From: JAZBPO01 sp963691775
GTDB taxonomy: Bacteria > Pseudomonadota > Gammaproteobacteria > Pseudomonadales > Azotimanducaceae
Direction of reading: 5' to 3'
NCBI GenBank assembly: GCA_963691775.1
Contig: OY829369.1
Coordinates: forward strand, 1,674,001 to 1,738,000
Length of the DNA: 64,000 nucleotides
How positions within the stretch are numbered: the first letter of the stretch is position 1; each line of letters begins with the position of its first letter. The position numbers were made by a program, and so were the translations under genes. Positions 1 through 8,167 of the stretch are shown here, piece by piece. The notes under the pieces were generated by a model. The model searched no databases. It was not told the origin of the DNA and saw only the letters and a program-made list of their open reading frames with translations.

Positions 1-187
1 CGCTCACCTCGTGCCAGGCAAGTGCGTCGGCAAGGCAGTGCGAGCAGCGCTCGCGCGGATAGAACACCCAGCTGCCGCAGGCACCGCAGCGCTGGAGCAT
101 CACCCGCCCCTCGGCGAGGCCGTCCCAGAACGGCTGCGAGGTCGGCGTCGGCACGGGCAAGGGCGGTGTGAGTTCGAAGTCGTTCAT
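1..187 (-). CDS. DUF35 / OB-fold zinc-ribbon acyl-CoA-associated protein (3' end outside window)
   Basis: Only the N-terminal ~62 residues are present; the gene runs off the left edge. The ATG is at 185-187. A short helix (PFWDGLAEGRV, residues 19-29) is followed by a rubredoxin-like zinc ribbon with Cys34, Cys37, Cys48 and Cys51, the standard architecture of DUF35 proteins; the OB-fold that should follow lies outside. Family members are partners of thiolase-like enzymes or of MaoC hydratases and bind the acyl-CoA substrate. The gene starts only 3 bases after the stop of the thiolase-like gene, so the two are almost certainly co-transcribed and probably form a complex, as in Ltp2-type aldolase pairs. 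Zinc ribbon seen; role inferred from family and neighbour. Confidence 0.85.
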   Translation of the reverse strand, partial: MNDFELTPPLPVPTPTSQPFWDGLAEGRVMLQRCGACGSWVFYPRERCSHCLADALAWHEVS

Positions 188-190
188 CTT

Positions 191-1411
191 TCAGCCGCCC
201 TCCAGCACCAGCGCCGATTGTTCGCTCATCACGCCACCGGTTCCGGTGACGAACACGCGATCGCAGTTCGCGACCTGGCGCGCGTCGCCGCGCCCCATGA
301 CCTGCCGCACACCTTCCACCACCTGCACCATGCCGCCGGCAAGACCGGGCTGACCGAAGCCGAGCTGGCCACCGCCGGTGTTCATTGGGAAATTCCCGGC
401 GTAGCCGAGATCGTGCTCGTTCACGAAGCGGCAGCCCTCTCCCTTGGCACAGAAGCCTGCGTCCTCGAGCGTGAGCAGCGCCGTGATCGTGTAGCAGTCG
501 TAGATTTGCGCGGCGTCCATGTCGGCCGGCGTGCGACCGGCCATCTCGAAGGCCCGGGCTGCGGCGGCGGCCACTGGCGTGACCGTCATGTCCTCGGCGA
601 AGGTCGGCGTCTTGATCGTCAGGCGCTCGCCGAAGCCCGTGACGTAGGCCGGCCGATTCCGGCACCGGGCCGCGACCTCCTTTGAAGCGAGCACCACTGC
701 ACCGCCGCCCGCGCAGGGCATGACGATCTCGAGGCGATGGAGCGGGTCGGCGATCATCGGCGACGCGAGCACGTCGTCGATCGAGATCGCATCGCCGTGG
801 AAGGCCGCAAGCGGATTGACGTTCGCATTGCCGCGCTGATCGGCCGAGATCTTCGCGAGCGCGCGGGCATCGTAGCCGTAGGTCTCGGCGTAGCGCCGCG
901 CGATCATCGCGTAGCCCGCATTCTGGGCAACGTTGCCGAACGGAATCTCGAACTCGGCCTGCGGCGACCCCCAGTCGCCGGACGAGCTTCCGAGCCAGCG
1001 CCGCGGATCCGGAGCGCCCTTGTGCGGATTGCTCGGAATCGGCCGCGACGGCAGTGCGCACACCACAACGTCACAGAGCCCGAGCTCGATCGCCGCCGCG
1101 GCCCGCCACACCATGCCGACCGCCGTCGCCCCGCCAAGATCGATCCGCTCAGCGAAATTGACCGGCCGGCCGAGGTATTCGACCACGGTCGCAGGCACGA
1201 ACATGGACGCCTCGCGGATATCCGAACAGACGATGCCGTCGAGATCGTCAGGGCTCAGACCCGCGTCCGCGAGCGCATCCGCCGCAAGCGCCGTCCACTG
1301 CGCCACCGAGAATTCCCGCGGGCCGTCGTAGCGCCGTTCCGCTGGCCATTCCGCGAAGCCGACAACGGCGGCCTCTCCCCTCAGACCCCTGTTCGACACG
1401 ACGATTTCCAC
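191..1411 (-). CDS. Thiolase-like protein (SCP-x / Ltp2-type), probable acyl-CoA lyase or aldolase
   Basis: 406 residues from a GTG start, the usual length for SCP-x/lipid-transfer thiolase-fold proteins. N-terminal fold to about residue 230, then a C-terminal half containing IYDCYT and a Gly-rich NTGGGQLGFGQPG loop near the end. In a catalytic thiolase a Cys lies in the CASG motif; here the corresponding segment reads LGGATAVG (residues 92-99), so the nucleophile appears to be absent. Proteins of this kind paired with DUF35 partners (Ltp2 with ChsH2 DUF35) cleave beta-hydroxyacyl-CoA by a retro-aldol reaction in steroid side-chain degradation. The DUF35 gene follows after 3 bases. The fold is clear; aldolase rather than thiolase activity is inference, and the substrate is unknown. 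Confidence 0.82.
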   Translation of the reverse strand: MEIVVSNRGLRGEAAVVGFAEWPAERRYDGPREFSVAQWTALAADALADAGLSPDDLDGIVCSDIREASMFVPATVVEYLGRPVNFAERIDLGGATAVGMVWRAAAAIELGLCDVVVCALPSRPIPSNPHKGAPDPRRWLGSSSGDWGSPQAEFEIPFGNVAQNAGYAMIARRYAETYGYDARALAKISADQRGNANVNPLAAFHGDAISIDDVLASPMIADPLHRLEIVMPCAGGGAVVLASKEVAARCRNRPAYVTGFGERLTIKTPTFAEDMTVTPVAAAAARAFEMAGRTPADMDAAQIYDCYTITALLTLEDAGFCAKGEGCRFVNEHDLGYAGNFPMNTGGGQLGFGQPGLAGGMVQVVEGVRQVMGRGDARQVANCDRVFVTGTGGVMSEQSALVLEGG

Positions 1412-1489
1412 TCCCCGTCACTGTGCGATCATTCCGACGTTAGCACTGCCGCGCCCTGCGCGGAGCACTCGCACTGAATCGGAGAGATC

Positions 1490-3562
1490 ATGAGGATCGA
1501 ACTGCCCCGCCGCGCGCTGAAGGGCGCCCTTGCCACCCTGCTCATCTGCCTCGCAGCTGCGGCCACGTCGGAAGAGCTGTTCTCGCTCGAAGACGTGTTC
1601 GAGCTGGAGTGGGCGACCGACCCCCGGCCGGCACCGGACGGCGAGGCGGTGGTCTACGTGCGCAATTTCTACGACCGCGCCGCGGATCGCCAGCGCTCGA
1701 ACCTGTGGTGGATTGACCTCGACAGTGGCGCGCAGCGGGCACTCACCACAGGGCTCGGGAGCAACGGTTCGCCGCGCTTTTCCCCCAGCGGCGATCGCCT
1801 CGCGTGGATCGCAGGCACGCCGGATGGCGCCGAGATCTTCGTGCGCTGGCTTGCTACGGGCGACGTCGCACGGCTCACACAGCTGCCAGCGTCGCCGCGC
1901 AACCTGACCTGGTCGCCAGACGGCACCCGCTTGGCGTTCACCATGCACGTAGACGGCGACGGCACGCCGCCGGTCACGCTGCCGAAGGCCCCGGAGGGCG
2001 CGGACTGGGCACCGAAGGCGAAGATCGTCACGGATCTCACCTGGCGCGCCGACGGCCGCGGGTTCCTGAAGCCGGGCTTCACGCACGTGTTCGTGCTGCC
2101 TGCTGACGGCGGTACGCCGCGCCAGTTGACGGCCGGCGACCATCACCACGACTCCGGCCTTGCGTGGATGCCGGACGGCGACGCGCTCATCGTGTCCGCC
2201 AATCGGCGTGAGGACGGTGATCGCCTGCCGCGAGAATCCGATCTCTGGCGGATCGACGTCGCGTCCGGCGATCTCGAGCAGCTCACGGAGCGCAGTGGCC
2301 CGGAAGCACGCCCCACAGTGTCATCTGACGGTCGCTTCGTCGCCTTCACCGGGTTCGAGGATCGCCAGCAGAGCTATCAGCAGAGCAAGGCCTGGCGCCT
2401 GGATCTGCAAACGGGCGAGATGACCGTGCTCACCGGCGACCTTGATCGCGCCGTATCAGGGCTCCGCTACGGCCCGCGCGGCGCCCTCTATCTGAGCTTC
2501 CTTGATGAGGGCAAAGGCGTAGTTGCGCGCGTGGATCGCAATGGTCGCCTTACGCGACTTGCGGAAGGACTCGGGGGCACAAGCCTCGGCAGGCCCTATG
2601 CCGGCGGTCAGTTCTCGATCAACGCGCGGGGCGAAATCGCCTACACCCAGGGCGACGGCCACCGACCCGCGGATGTCGCCGTGGTGAAGGGTGGCGACGC
2701 CGAACGCATCACCGATCTCAATGCAGACCTGCTGCCGCTGCGGGCGCTCCCGGACGTTCAGGCCCTGCGCTGGGCGAGCAGCCACGACGGCCTGGAGATT
2801 CAGGGATGGTTCGTCCCGGCAGCGCCGGGGACCTGGTCCGGCGAGGGACCGGCGCCGCTGATCCTGGAAATTCACGGCGGCCCGCATACGGCCTACGGAC
2901 CGGGTTTCTCGGCCGAGATACAGCTCTACGCGGCGGCCGGCTACTCGGTGCTGTACGCGAACCCGCGCGGCAGCACGAGCTACGGCGAAGCGTTCGCCAA
3001 CAGCATCCATCACGCCTATCCGGGCTACGACTATGACGACCTCATGGCGGGCGTCGATCACGTCATCGGCCTCGGCCTCGCGGATCCGGAGCGCCTGTAC
3101 GTCACCGGTGGTTCCGGCGGCGGCGTGCTGTCGTCGTGGATCGTGGGTACGACGGACCGCTTCCAGGCCGCCGTGGTCGCCAAGCCCGTGATCAACTGGC
3201 AGAGCTTCGCGCTGACCACCGATGGCGCCGTGTTCTGGACGCGCCACAGCTTCCCCGCCATGCCCTGGGAGGATCCGGAGCACTACTGGGCGCGCTCGCC
3301 CCTCTCGCGCGTAGGTAACGTCACGACGCCGACCATGCTGCTCACCGGCGAGAACGATTTGCGCACGCCCATGGCCGAATCGGAGCAGTACTACCAGGCA
3401 CTGCGCCTGCGGGGCGTCGACACCCGCCTTGTTCGCATTCAGGACGCCAGCCACGGGATCACGGCGCGCCCGACCAATCTGATGCGCAAAGTGGCGCATG
3501 TGCTCGCATGGTTCGACGCGTACGGCGGCGCCGACGAAGACAGCGACTCGGAGGCCAAATGA
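1490..3562 (+). CDS. Exported S9-family prolyl oligopeptidase / acylaminoacyl-peptidase-like
   Basis: 690 residues with an N-terminal signal peptide (hydrophobic stretch at about residues 12-25, ending before EELFSLED). Residues ~40-420 form a TolB/WD40-like beta-propeller with repeated SPDG-type turns. Residues ~430-690 are an alpha/beta hydrolase domain with HGGPH oxyanion motif, nucleophile Ser542 in GGSGGG, Asp623 in GENDLRTP and His655 in DASHG, so the catalytic triad is complete. It should hydrolyse peptides, probably in the periplasm. A GGAGAG ribosome-binding site precedes the ATG. Its stop overlaps the start of the SixA-like phosphatase gene (ATGA), making it the first gene of a plus-strand run. 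The exact peptide preference cannot be read from sequence. Confidence 0.9.
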   Translation: MRIELPRRALKGALATLLICLAAAATSEELFSLEDVFELEWATDPRPAPDGEAVVYVRNFYDRAADRQRSNLWWIDLDSGAQRALTTGLGSNGSPRFSPSGDRLAWIAGTPDGAEIFVRWLATGDVARLTQLPASPRNLTWSPDGTRLAFTMHVDGDGTPPVTLPKAPEGADWAPKAKIVTDLTWRADGRGFLKPGFTHVFVLPADGGTPRQLTAGDHHHDSGLAWMPDGDALIVSANRREDGDRLPRESDLWRIDVASGDLEQLTERSGPEARPTVSSDGRFVAFTGFEDRQQSYQQSKAWRLDLQTGEMTVLTGDLDRAVSGLRYGPRGALYLSFLDEGKGVVARVDRNGRLTRLAEGLGGTSLGRPYAGGQFSINARGEIAYTQGDGHRPADVAVVKGGDAERITDLNADLLPLRALPDVQALRWASSHDGLEIQGWFVPAAPGTWSGEGPAPLILEIHGGPHTAYGPGFSAEIQLYAAAGYSVLYANPRGSTSYGEAFANSIHHAYPGYDYDDLMAGVDHVIGLGLADPERLYVTGGSGGGVLSSWIVGTTDRFQAAVVAKPVINWQSFALTTDGAVFWTRHSFPAMPWEDPEHYWARSPLSRVGNVTTPTMLLTGENDLRTPMAESEQYYQALRLRGVDTRLVRIQDASHGITARPTNLMRKVAHVLAWFDAYGGADEDSDSEAK

Positions 3563-4071
3563 GCAGTACGCTTCTGCTCCTTCGGCATGCGAAGTCTTCC
3601 TGGCGCGAGCCCGTCGTCAGCGACTTCGAACGGCGCCTGTCGGGACGCGGCGTCCGCGACGGCTCCGACTTCGGCAAGCGCCTGGCGGAGCAGTTGCCGA
3701 AGCCGGACCTGGTGCTCTGCTCCGCGGCTCGGCGAACGCGCGACACGTTGGCCTTTCTCGTACCGGAACTCGTCGACCCGCGCCAGGTCTGCTTCGAGGA
3801 GGCCCTCTATCACGCGAGCGCGACGACGCTCCTGCACCGCATCCAGGACGTGCCGGCGGAGATCTCCACCCTGCTCGTGATCGCGCACAATCCCGGTCTC
3901 ACGGATCTGATGAACCAGCTGCTGGGGGGCCATCGCAATGCAATCGAGCACCTCCCCACCTTCGGCTGCGCGCACTTCACCCTCAACGGCGCGCTGTCGG
4001 AACTCGAGGTCGGCAACGCGCGCCTCACGGAGTTGCTGCGGCCGCGCGACGAGCCGCAGGGCGATCCCTGA
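3559..4071 (+). CDS. sixA: SixA-like phosphohistidine phosphatase (histidine phosphatase superfamily)
   Basis: 170 residues. The RHAKSSW motif at residues 9-15 carries the catalytic His10, and AHNPGLTDL near the middle carries the second active-site His, both diagnostic of SixA in the phosphoglycerate-mutase-like superfamily. SixA removes phosphate from His in phosphotransfer domains. The chosen ATG overlaps the peptidase stop (ATGA) and places the catalytic motif at the very N-terminus, as in the family; a longer in-frame reading from 3508 would add an arginine-rich leader that is coding sequence of the peptidase gene in another frame. The substrate is not revealed by the neighbours. Confidence 0.88.
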   Translation: MSSTLLLLRHAKSSWREPVVSDFERRLSGRGVRDGSDFGKRLAEQLPKPDLVLCSAARRTRDTLAFLVPELVDPRQVCFEEALYHASATTLLHRIQDVPAEISTLLVIAHNPGLTDLMNQLLGGHRNAIEHLPTFGCAHFTLNGALSELEVGNARLTELLRPRDEPQGDP

Positions 4072-4075
4072 CCGC

Positions 4076-4741
4076 ATGTCACGAAAGGATGAACGAGGCG
4101 TGCGACGCACCCTGACCCTGTTGCTCCTGACCCTGGGCCTGCTCGGCTGTGACGCGGCGCCGAGCGCGGCGGCTCAGGCCCAGGCGTTCTGGGACGCCGT
4201 CGCTGAAGGCCGAACCGACGACGCGGCTGAGCTCACGACTCTGGGTGCAGCCGCGCGCGGCCGTCTTGCGCGTCTCGAAATCGCGCGCGCAACGGTAGAG
4301 CCACTGCAGGTGCCCGAGGCTGCTGGCGCTGCGCACTTGCCGACCCGCGTCTCGCGCACCGGCACGCGGGCCGTGGCCACGACAACCGTGCTCGTGCGCA
4401 CGGAGGCCGGTTGGCGCGTGGATGCAGACCTGACGCTGAGCGCCTATCGAACCGCTTCCGTGGACGCCGTAGGCGAACGCCTTGCAGACGCAGCGGGTCG
4501 TCTCGGCGACGCCTTCGGACGGACCGCCGGCGATCTCGGCGACGCGCTCAGCGCTTTCGGCGAGACGCTCGGCGACCTGATCAGCGAAGAAGGCGAGCGC
4601 AGCGCGACAGAGCTGGAGGCTGAGCTCGGACGCCGCCTGGAAGAGGCCGGCGAGGCCATTGCGCGCGGCCTCGAGGACGTAGAGCGCGCGCTGAAGGAAG
4701 CAGAATCGGAGCGCCGCGGCAAAGAGGACGCACGCAGATGA
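4076..4741 (+). CDS. Lipoprotein with C-terminal amphipathic repeat helix
   Basis: 221 residues with a lipobox LLGC (Cys25) after a long hydrophobic leader, so lipid-anchored. The middle (residues ~30-125) looks like a small alpha+beta domain similar in layout to DUF4878/NTF2-like lipoproteins (a helix about 'AFWDAVAEGR', then strands), but this is not certain. From about residue 130 the chain becomes one long charged amphipathic helix with quasi-repeats built on GDAFG, GDLGDAL and GETLGDL, ending in an Arg/Lys/Glu-rich tail; this may bind membrane or form a coiled coil. An alternative GTG start lies at 4100, which would shorten the leader. Stop overlaps the next start (ATGA). Confidence 0.75.
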   Translation: MSRKDERGVRRTLTLLLLTLGLLGCDAAPSAAAQAQAFWDAVAEGRTDDAAELTTLGAAARGRLARLEIARATVEPLQVPEAAGAAHLPTRVSRTGTRAVATTTVLVRTEAGWRVDADLTLSAYRTASVDAVGERLADAAGRLGDAFGRTAGDLGDALSAFGETLGDLISEEGERSATELEAELGRRLEEAGEAIARGLEDVERALKEAESERRGKEDARR

Positions 4742-5406
4742 AACTCGTGAAACCCGCCCTCGACGTGGGCTTCCAGATCGCGGCCACGGACCCCTCGGTC
4801 ATGCTCGCACACTACCGCGACGTGCTCGGCCTGCACTTCGATCACGACCTGCCACTGGGGGGCGGGCGCATGCAGTCGCGCCACACCTGGGGCGGTTCCG
4901 TGATCAAGCTGAACCACCGACGCGATGCGGTACCGCAGGCGCCCGCGACGGGCTGGGCCGGGCTGACGCTTTTCGGCCCGCACGTGACCGGACCCGGCGC
5001 AGGCACGGATCCGGAAGGCAACGTCGTGACGCGCGCGCCGGCGCATTCGGAGACGGTCGAGGTCGCGCTCGCCGTGCGCGACGCGCAGGCGAGTCTCACG
5101 TTCTTTGCGGCCCTCGACCTCCCCGTGGACGGCGACCGGATCGGCGTCGGGGCATCGGCCATTCGCGTGCAGGAAACGCCCGCGGCGAGCCACGCCGGGC
5201 TCGAGGGGCCGGGCCTGCGCTATATCACGCTGCAGATCGACCAGGCCGACAGGGCGCATGCCCGCGCGCTCGAAGCAGGCGCCACGGAAGGCATGGCGCC
5301 GCGCACGCTCGGCACCGTCGCGCGCATCTCGTTCATCGTGGAACCGGGCGGCAACTGGATCGAACTCAGCCAGCGTGCCTCCCTTGTCGGGCGCCTGGAC
5401 ACATGA
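4738..5406 (+). CDS. VOC-superfamily (glyoxalase/dioxygenase-like) protein
   Basis: 222 residues containing two consecutive beta-alpha-beta-beta-beta modules: residues ~8-85 (FQIAATDPSVMLAHYRDVLGL) and ~100-215 (VALAVRDAQASLTFFAAL, closing with FIVEPGGNWIELSQ). This is the vicinal oxygen chelate fold of glyoxalase I, extradiol dioxygenases and related lyases or isomerases. The terminal Glu of the last strand (WIEL) is a typical metal ligand; other ligands were not assigned. It overlaps its neighbours by 4 bases on both sides, so it is translationally coupled to the two lipoprotein genes. The substrate is unknown. Confidence 0.82.
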   Translation: MKLVKPALDVGFQIAATDPSVMLAHYRDVLGLHFDHDLPLGGGRMQSRHTWGGSVIKLNHRRDAVPQAPATGWAGLTLFGPHVTGPGAGTDPEGNVVTRAPAHSETVEVALAVRDAQASLTFFAALDLPVDGDRIGVGASAIRVQETPAASHAGLEGPGLRYITLQIDQADRAHARALEAGATEGMAPRTLGTVARISFIVEPGGNWIELSQRASLVGRLDT

Positions 5407-5936
5407 TCCCTCGCACCCTGCCATTCCCGCTTCTGCTCGTGCTCCTGCTGACCGGCTGCGCGGGCCTGACGCAGACGCCGGACGATCCGGTCGCCTGCGG
5501 CCTGCCCCATTGCTCGCTGACGCGCGCAGAGGGCGTTCGCGTCGTCACCGAAGGTGGCGAGCGCTTCCTTGTTCACGATGGCAGCGCGATGCGCGTTGCC
5601 GTCGCAGCCTTTCCGGGCACCCCGGCTACCGGTACGGCCAACGTGGACGCGGTGCTCGCCGAGTGGCGACCGCGCCTGGCGCCGGTCGTTGCCTGGAACC
5701 AGGCGCCTCAGGCAGCGCCGGGCTTCGTGGTACGCGGGCTGAGCGGCGATCTCCGGCCGCCCCCCGGCGTCTATTTCCAAGCGGACCCGACGAAAGTCTG
5801 GCTTGGGACCTACCTCAATCCGACAACCGGCTCGACCCTCGTCCTGCGCGCCGAAGCGCCCGCGTCGGAGTGGGCACAGGGCTGGGCCGTGTTCGGACCT
5901 GTCGTGACGCGTGTCGCCCTTGGCTACGACTTCTGA
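5403..5936 (+). CDS. Small predicted lipoprotein of unknown function
   Basis: 177 residues with a lipoprotein signal sequence ending in LLTGC (Cys19). The mature part has no family I recognise; it is largely beta-rich and contains a conserved-looking hydrophobic segment around YLNPTTGSTLVLRAEAPA. Start codon ATG overlaps the stop of the VOC gene (ATGA). The following MORN gene begins inside its last codons on a GTG, so all three genes are tightly packed in one transcription unit. No function is proposed. Confidence 0.7.
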   Translation: MIPRTLPFPLLLVLLLTGCAGLTQTPDDPVACGLPHCSLTRAEGVRVVTEGGERFLVHDGSAMRVAVAAFPGTPATGTANVDAVLAEWRPRLAPVVAWNQAPQAAPGFVVRGLSGDLRPPPGVYFQADPTKVWLGTYLNPTTGSTLVLRAEAPASEWAQGWAVFGPVVTRVALGYDF

Positions 5937-6798
5937 CGGGGCGCGCTATGGCGCCGACCTACTTGTTGGCGGCCTTGGGGTACTCCTGATCGTCACGGCC
6001 CTGCTGCTGCGACCCTCCGGAGACGAGGACTGGATCTGGCCGTCCGGCGATCGCGCCCAGCGGACCCTGAGCAGCAACGGCGTACTTGAATGGACCGATG
6101 GGCGCCGCTACACCGGCGCATTCGCAAACGGCATACCCTCAGGACGCGGGCAAATGGAATGGCCTGACGGCAGCGTTTACGTCGGCGCCTTCGAGGCCGG
6201 CTACCCGCACGGCCAGGGTACGCTGACAACCGCATCGGGCCTGCGCTATCGCGGCCGCTTCGTCGCGGGCGCGGTCCAGGGCAACGGCGAACTGCAGGGC
6301 CCCTTCGGCGTCTACCGAGGCGCCGTGGAAGCCGGCATCCCCAGCGGTCGGGGTGCCCTCGAGACGGCCGCGGGGGATCGCTTCAGCGGCCAGTTCGAAG
6401 CCGGCGTACCGCACGGTGAAGGGCGCCTCGATCTTGCGCAGGGCATGACCCTGCGCGGCCGCTTCAGCGTCGGCCGCCCCCTCGGCAACATGGAGGTCCT
6501 GTACCCCGATGGCGGGCGCTACACAGGACCCTGGCGCGGCGCCCGGGTCGGCCGCGGCACCATGCGCTGGCCGAGCGGTCGGCGCTACAACGGCCTGTGG
6601 GCGTCCGATGCCCCGAACGATGCTGCAGGAAGCTTCAGCTGGCCCGACGGCCGCCGCTTCATAGGCCCCGTGCAGGCAGGCCTGCCTGAAGGAGAAGGCT
6701 GGTGCATCGACCTCGACGTTACCGAGCGCTGCAGCTATCGCGCTGGCGTCCGCGGCGGCCCATCGAACGCGCCGGACAGAGCGGCGAATGGGCTGTGA
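5911..6798 (+). CDS. Membrane-anchored MORN-repeat protein
   Basis: 295 residues from a GTG start. One transmembrane segment (about residues 15-34, LLVGGLGVLLIVTALLLR) is followed by about nine or ten MORN repeats spanning residues ~55-275, recognisable as G-x-YxGxF-xxGxxxGxG units such as YTGAFANGIPSGRGQMEW and YVGAFEAGYPHGQGTL. MORN repeats form elongated beta sheets that bind proteins or acidic lipids. The N-terminal anchor puts the repeat domain on one side of the inner membrane, presumably the periplasm (inference). It overlaps the preceding lipoprotein gene by 26 bases; the next in-frame alternative is a TTG at 5920. No catalytic domain is attached. Confidence 0.8.
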   Translation: MSPLATTSDGARYGADLLVGGLGVLLIVTALLLRPSGDEDWIWPSGDRAQRTLSSNGVLEWTDGRRYTGAFANGIPSGRGQMEWPDGSVYVGAFEAGYPHGQGTLTTASGLRYRGRFVAGAVQGNGELQGPFGVYRGAVEAGIPSGRGALETAAGDRFSGQFEAGVPHGEGRLDLAQGMTLRGRFSVGRPLGNMEVLYPDGGRYTGPWRGARVGRGTMRWPSGRRYNGLWASDAPNDAAGSFSWPDGRRFIGPVQAGLPEGEGWCIDLDVTERCSYRAGVRGGPSNAPDRAANGL

Positions 6799-6917
6799 CG
6801 ATTTGCCCGCCGAACAGCGAACAGGGTACAAAGAGCGGCCTTCGATGACCGCCCGTACCAGACGCGGCGGATAACGCATGCACCTTTCCCCACGCACATC
6901 TGTTTTGGAGTCGTCCG

Positions 6918-7109
6918 ATGTTCGGGTTCATCTCTTTCCTGCTCCTGGTCAGCATCGCCTACATGCTCTGGCGCATCATGGACCAGCTGCCCGACGTGGT
7001 GTTTCGGCTCAGCGAAATCCAGCGCGACATGGCCGAGATTCGCCGCAACATGACTGCGCCTGATGCCCCGGCCGCAGACGCCCAGGAAGACGGTGAAAGC
7101 CAGTACTGA
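6918..7109 (+). CDS. Small single-span membrane protein
   Basis: 63 residues: a hydrophobic N-terminal helix (MFGFISFLLLVSIAYMLW) followed by a charged helical stretch (VVFRLSEIQRDMAEIRRNM) and an acidic Ala-rich tail. A TTTGGAG ribosome-binding site lies 8-9 bases upstream of the ATG. Its 3' end overlaps the beginning of the next gene. The layout resembles small YajC- or DUF-type membrane proteins, but I do not recognise the family. Coding is supported by position, ribosome-binding site and membrane-protein composition. Confidence 0.65.
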   Translation: MFGFISFLLLVSIAYMLWRIMDQLPDVVFRLSEIQRDMAEIRRNMTAPDAPAADAQEDGESQY

Positions 7110-8064
7110 ACCGGTCCCGCCGCTGACCGAAAGCGCCCCCGCCGAGCAGCTTCAGGGTCCGGATCACTCCGATCCATGGCGCGACGCGACGCCATCGGCT
7201 CCAGCCGCCACGCCCCACAGCGCGGCGGGAGACGGCGCCCCTGACTGGCGCATCTGGCTCGGGCTCGGCATAACCATCGGCTGGCTGCTGCTCGGCTCCA
7301 GCTACATCGGCTCGAGCATCGGCTGGTCTGCGATCAGAGATCAGCCAGCGGAGGTGATCGGAAACTTCCTCGAGGGCGCCTTCGCTCCGCTTGCCTTCCT
7401 CTGGCTCGTCATCGGCTACTTCCTGCAGCAGAAGGAGCTGTCGCAGAACACCGAAGCCCTGCGCCAGCAGTTCCGCGAGATCGAACGCACCGCCGAGCAG
7501 GCGGTCAAACAGACAGAAACGATCTCTGCGCAGGAGCGCCATGCTCGGCAGCAGATCTTTCTTCAGGTGCACGAACTGGTGCGGCGCCAGCTCGGCGCGA
7601 TCGCGGGCATGCTCTGGATCAGCTCCCAAGGCGCGGGGGAGGACGGCTCCACCGTGAGCGACGAGGAGCAGGCTGAACTCTGGACGCAGTTGAACCAGGG
7701 CGACCCGGACGTTTTCTGCCGACGCATCCTCAATCTGCACTTCGTCACCGACCGCTTCGAAGACCGCCTCGCCTTTTTCTATGGCACGGAAATACGGGCG
7801 CGGCATACGAACAACATGATCTTCACGCTCGAGCGTTTGATGGTCCGGGCGGAGGCGGCGGACTCGGACGGAACGCTCGTGGACGCGATCAACGGGTCCG
7901 CATTCGGCTTCGTCTATCAGCTCGCCGTCCAATACCGGCGGCACGCGTCTGCGGAACTCGCAGATGTCCAGAAGACGGGCCGCGAGATCCGCCTGGGGGG
8001 CTTCCTCGACAAAGAGAACCCAACGCTTCCCAATCCTCGTCCGGCGGCGAGCGTCGATTCCTGA
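7093..8064 (+). CDS. Two-span membrane protein with cytoplasmic coiled-coil and helical domain
   Basis: About 323 residues from the GTG at 7093, chosen because AGGAAG sits 5 bases before it; an in-frame ATG at 7063 would add ten residues inside the preceding gene. A Pro/Ala-rich N-terminal ~50 residues precede two transmembrane helices (IWLGLGITIGWLLLGSSYIG and FAPLAFLWLVIGYFLQ). After these comes a coiled coil (KELSQNTEALRQQFREIERT) and a mostly helical C-terminal domain of ~200 residues. I have seen this general layout in uncharacterised proteobacterial proteins but cannot name the family. Co-directional with the small membrane protein it overlaps. Confidence 0.72.
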   Translation: MKASTEPVPPLTESAPAEQLQGPDHSDPWRDATPSAPAATPHSAAGDGAPDWRIWLGLGITIGWLLLGSSYIGSSIGWSAIRDQPAEVIGNFLEGAFAPLAFLWLVIGYFLQQKELSQNTEALRQQFREIERTAEQAVKQTETISAQERHARQQIFLQVHELVRRQLGAIAGMLWISSQGAGEDGSTVSDEEQAELWTQLNQGDPDVFCRRILNLHFVTDRFEDRLAFFYGTEIRARHTNNMIFTLERLMVRAEAADSDGTLVDAINGSAFGFVYQLAVQYRRHASAELADVQKTGREIRLGGFLDKENPTLPNPRPAASVDS

Positions 8065-8167
8065 TGTCGCGCGTGGAACAGGCGCGCAGACGATCCGGCG
8101 CACTGGCAGGGCCACGCGCATCGGCGGGTGCGGAGCCGTCCACGATTGCGCGCGGAGCACGTGCAGG

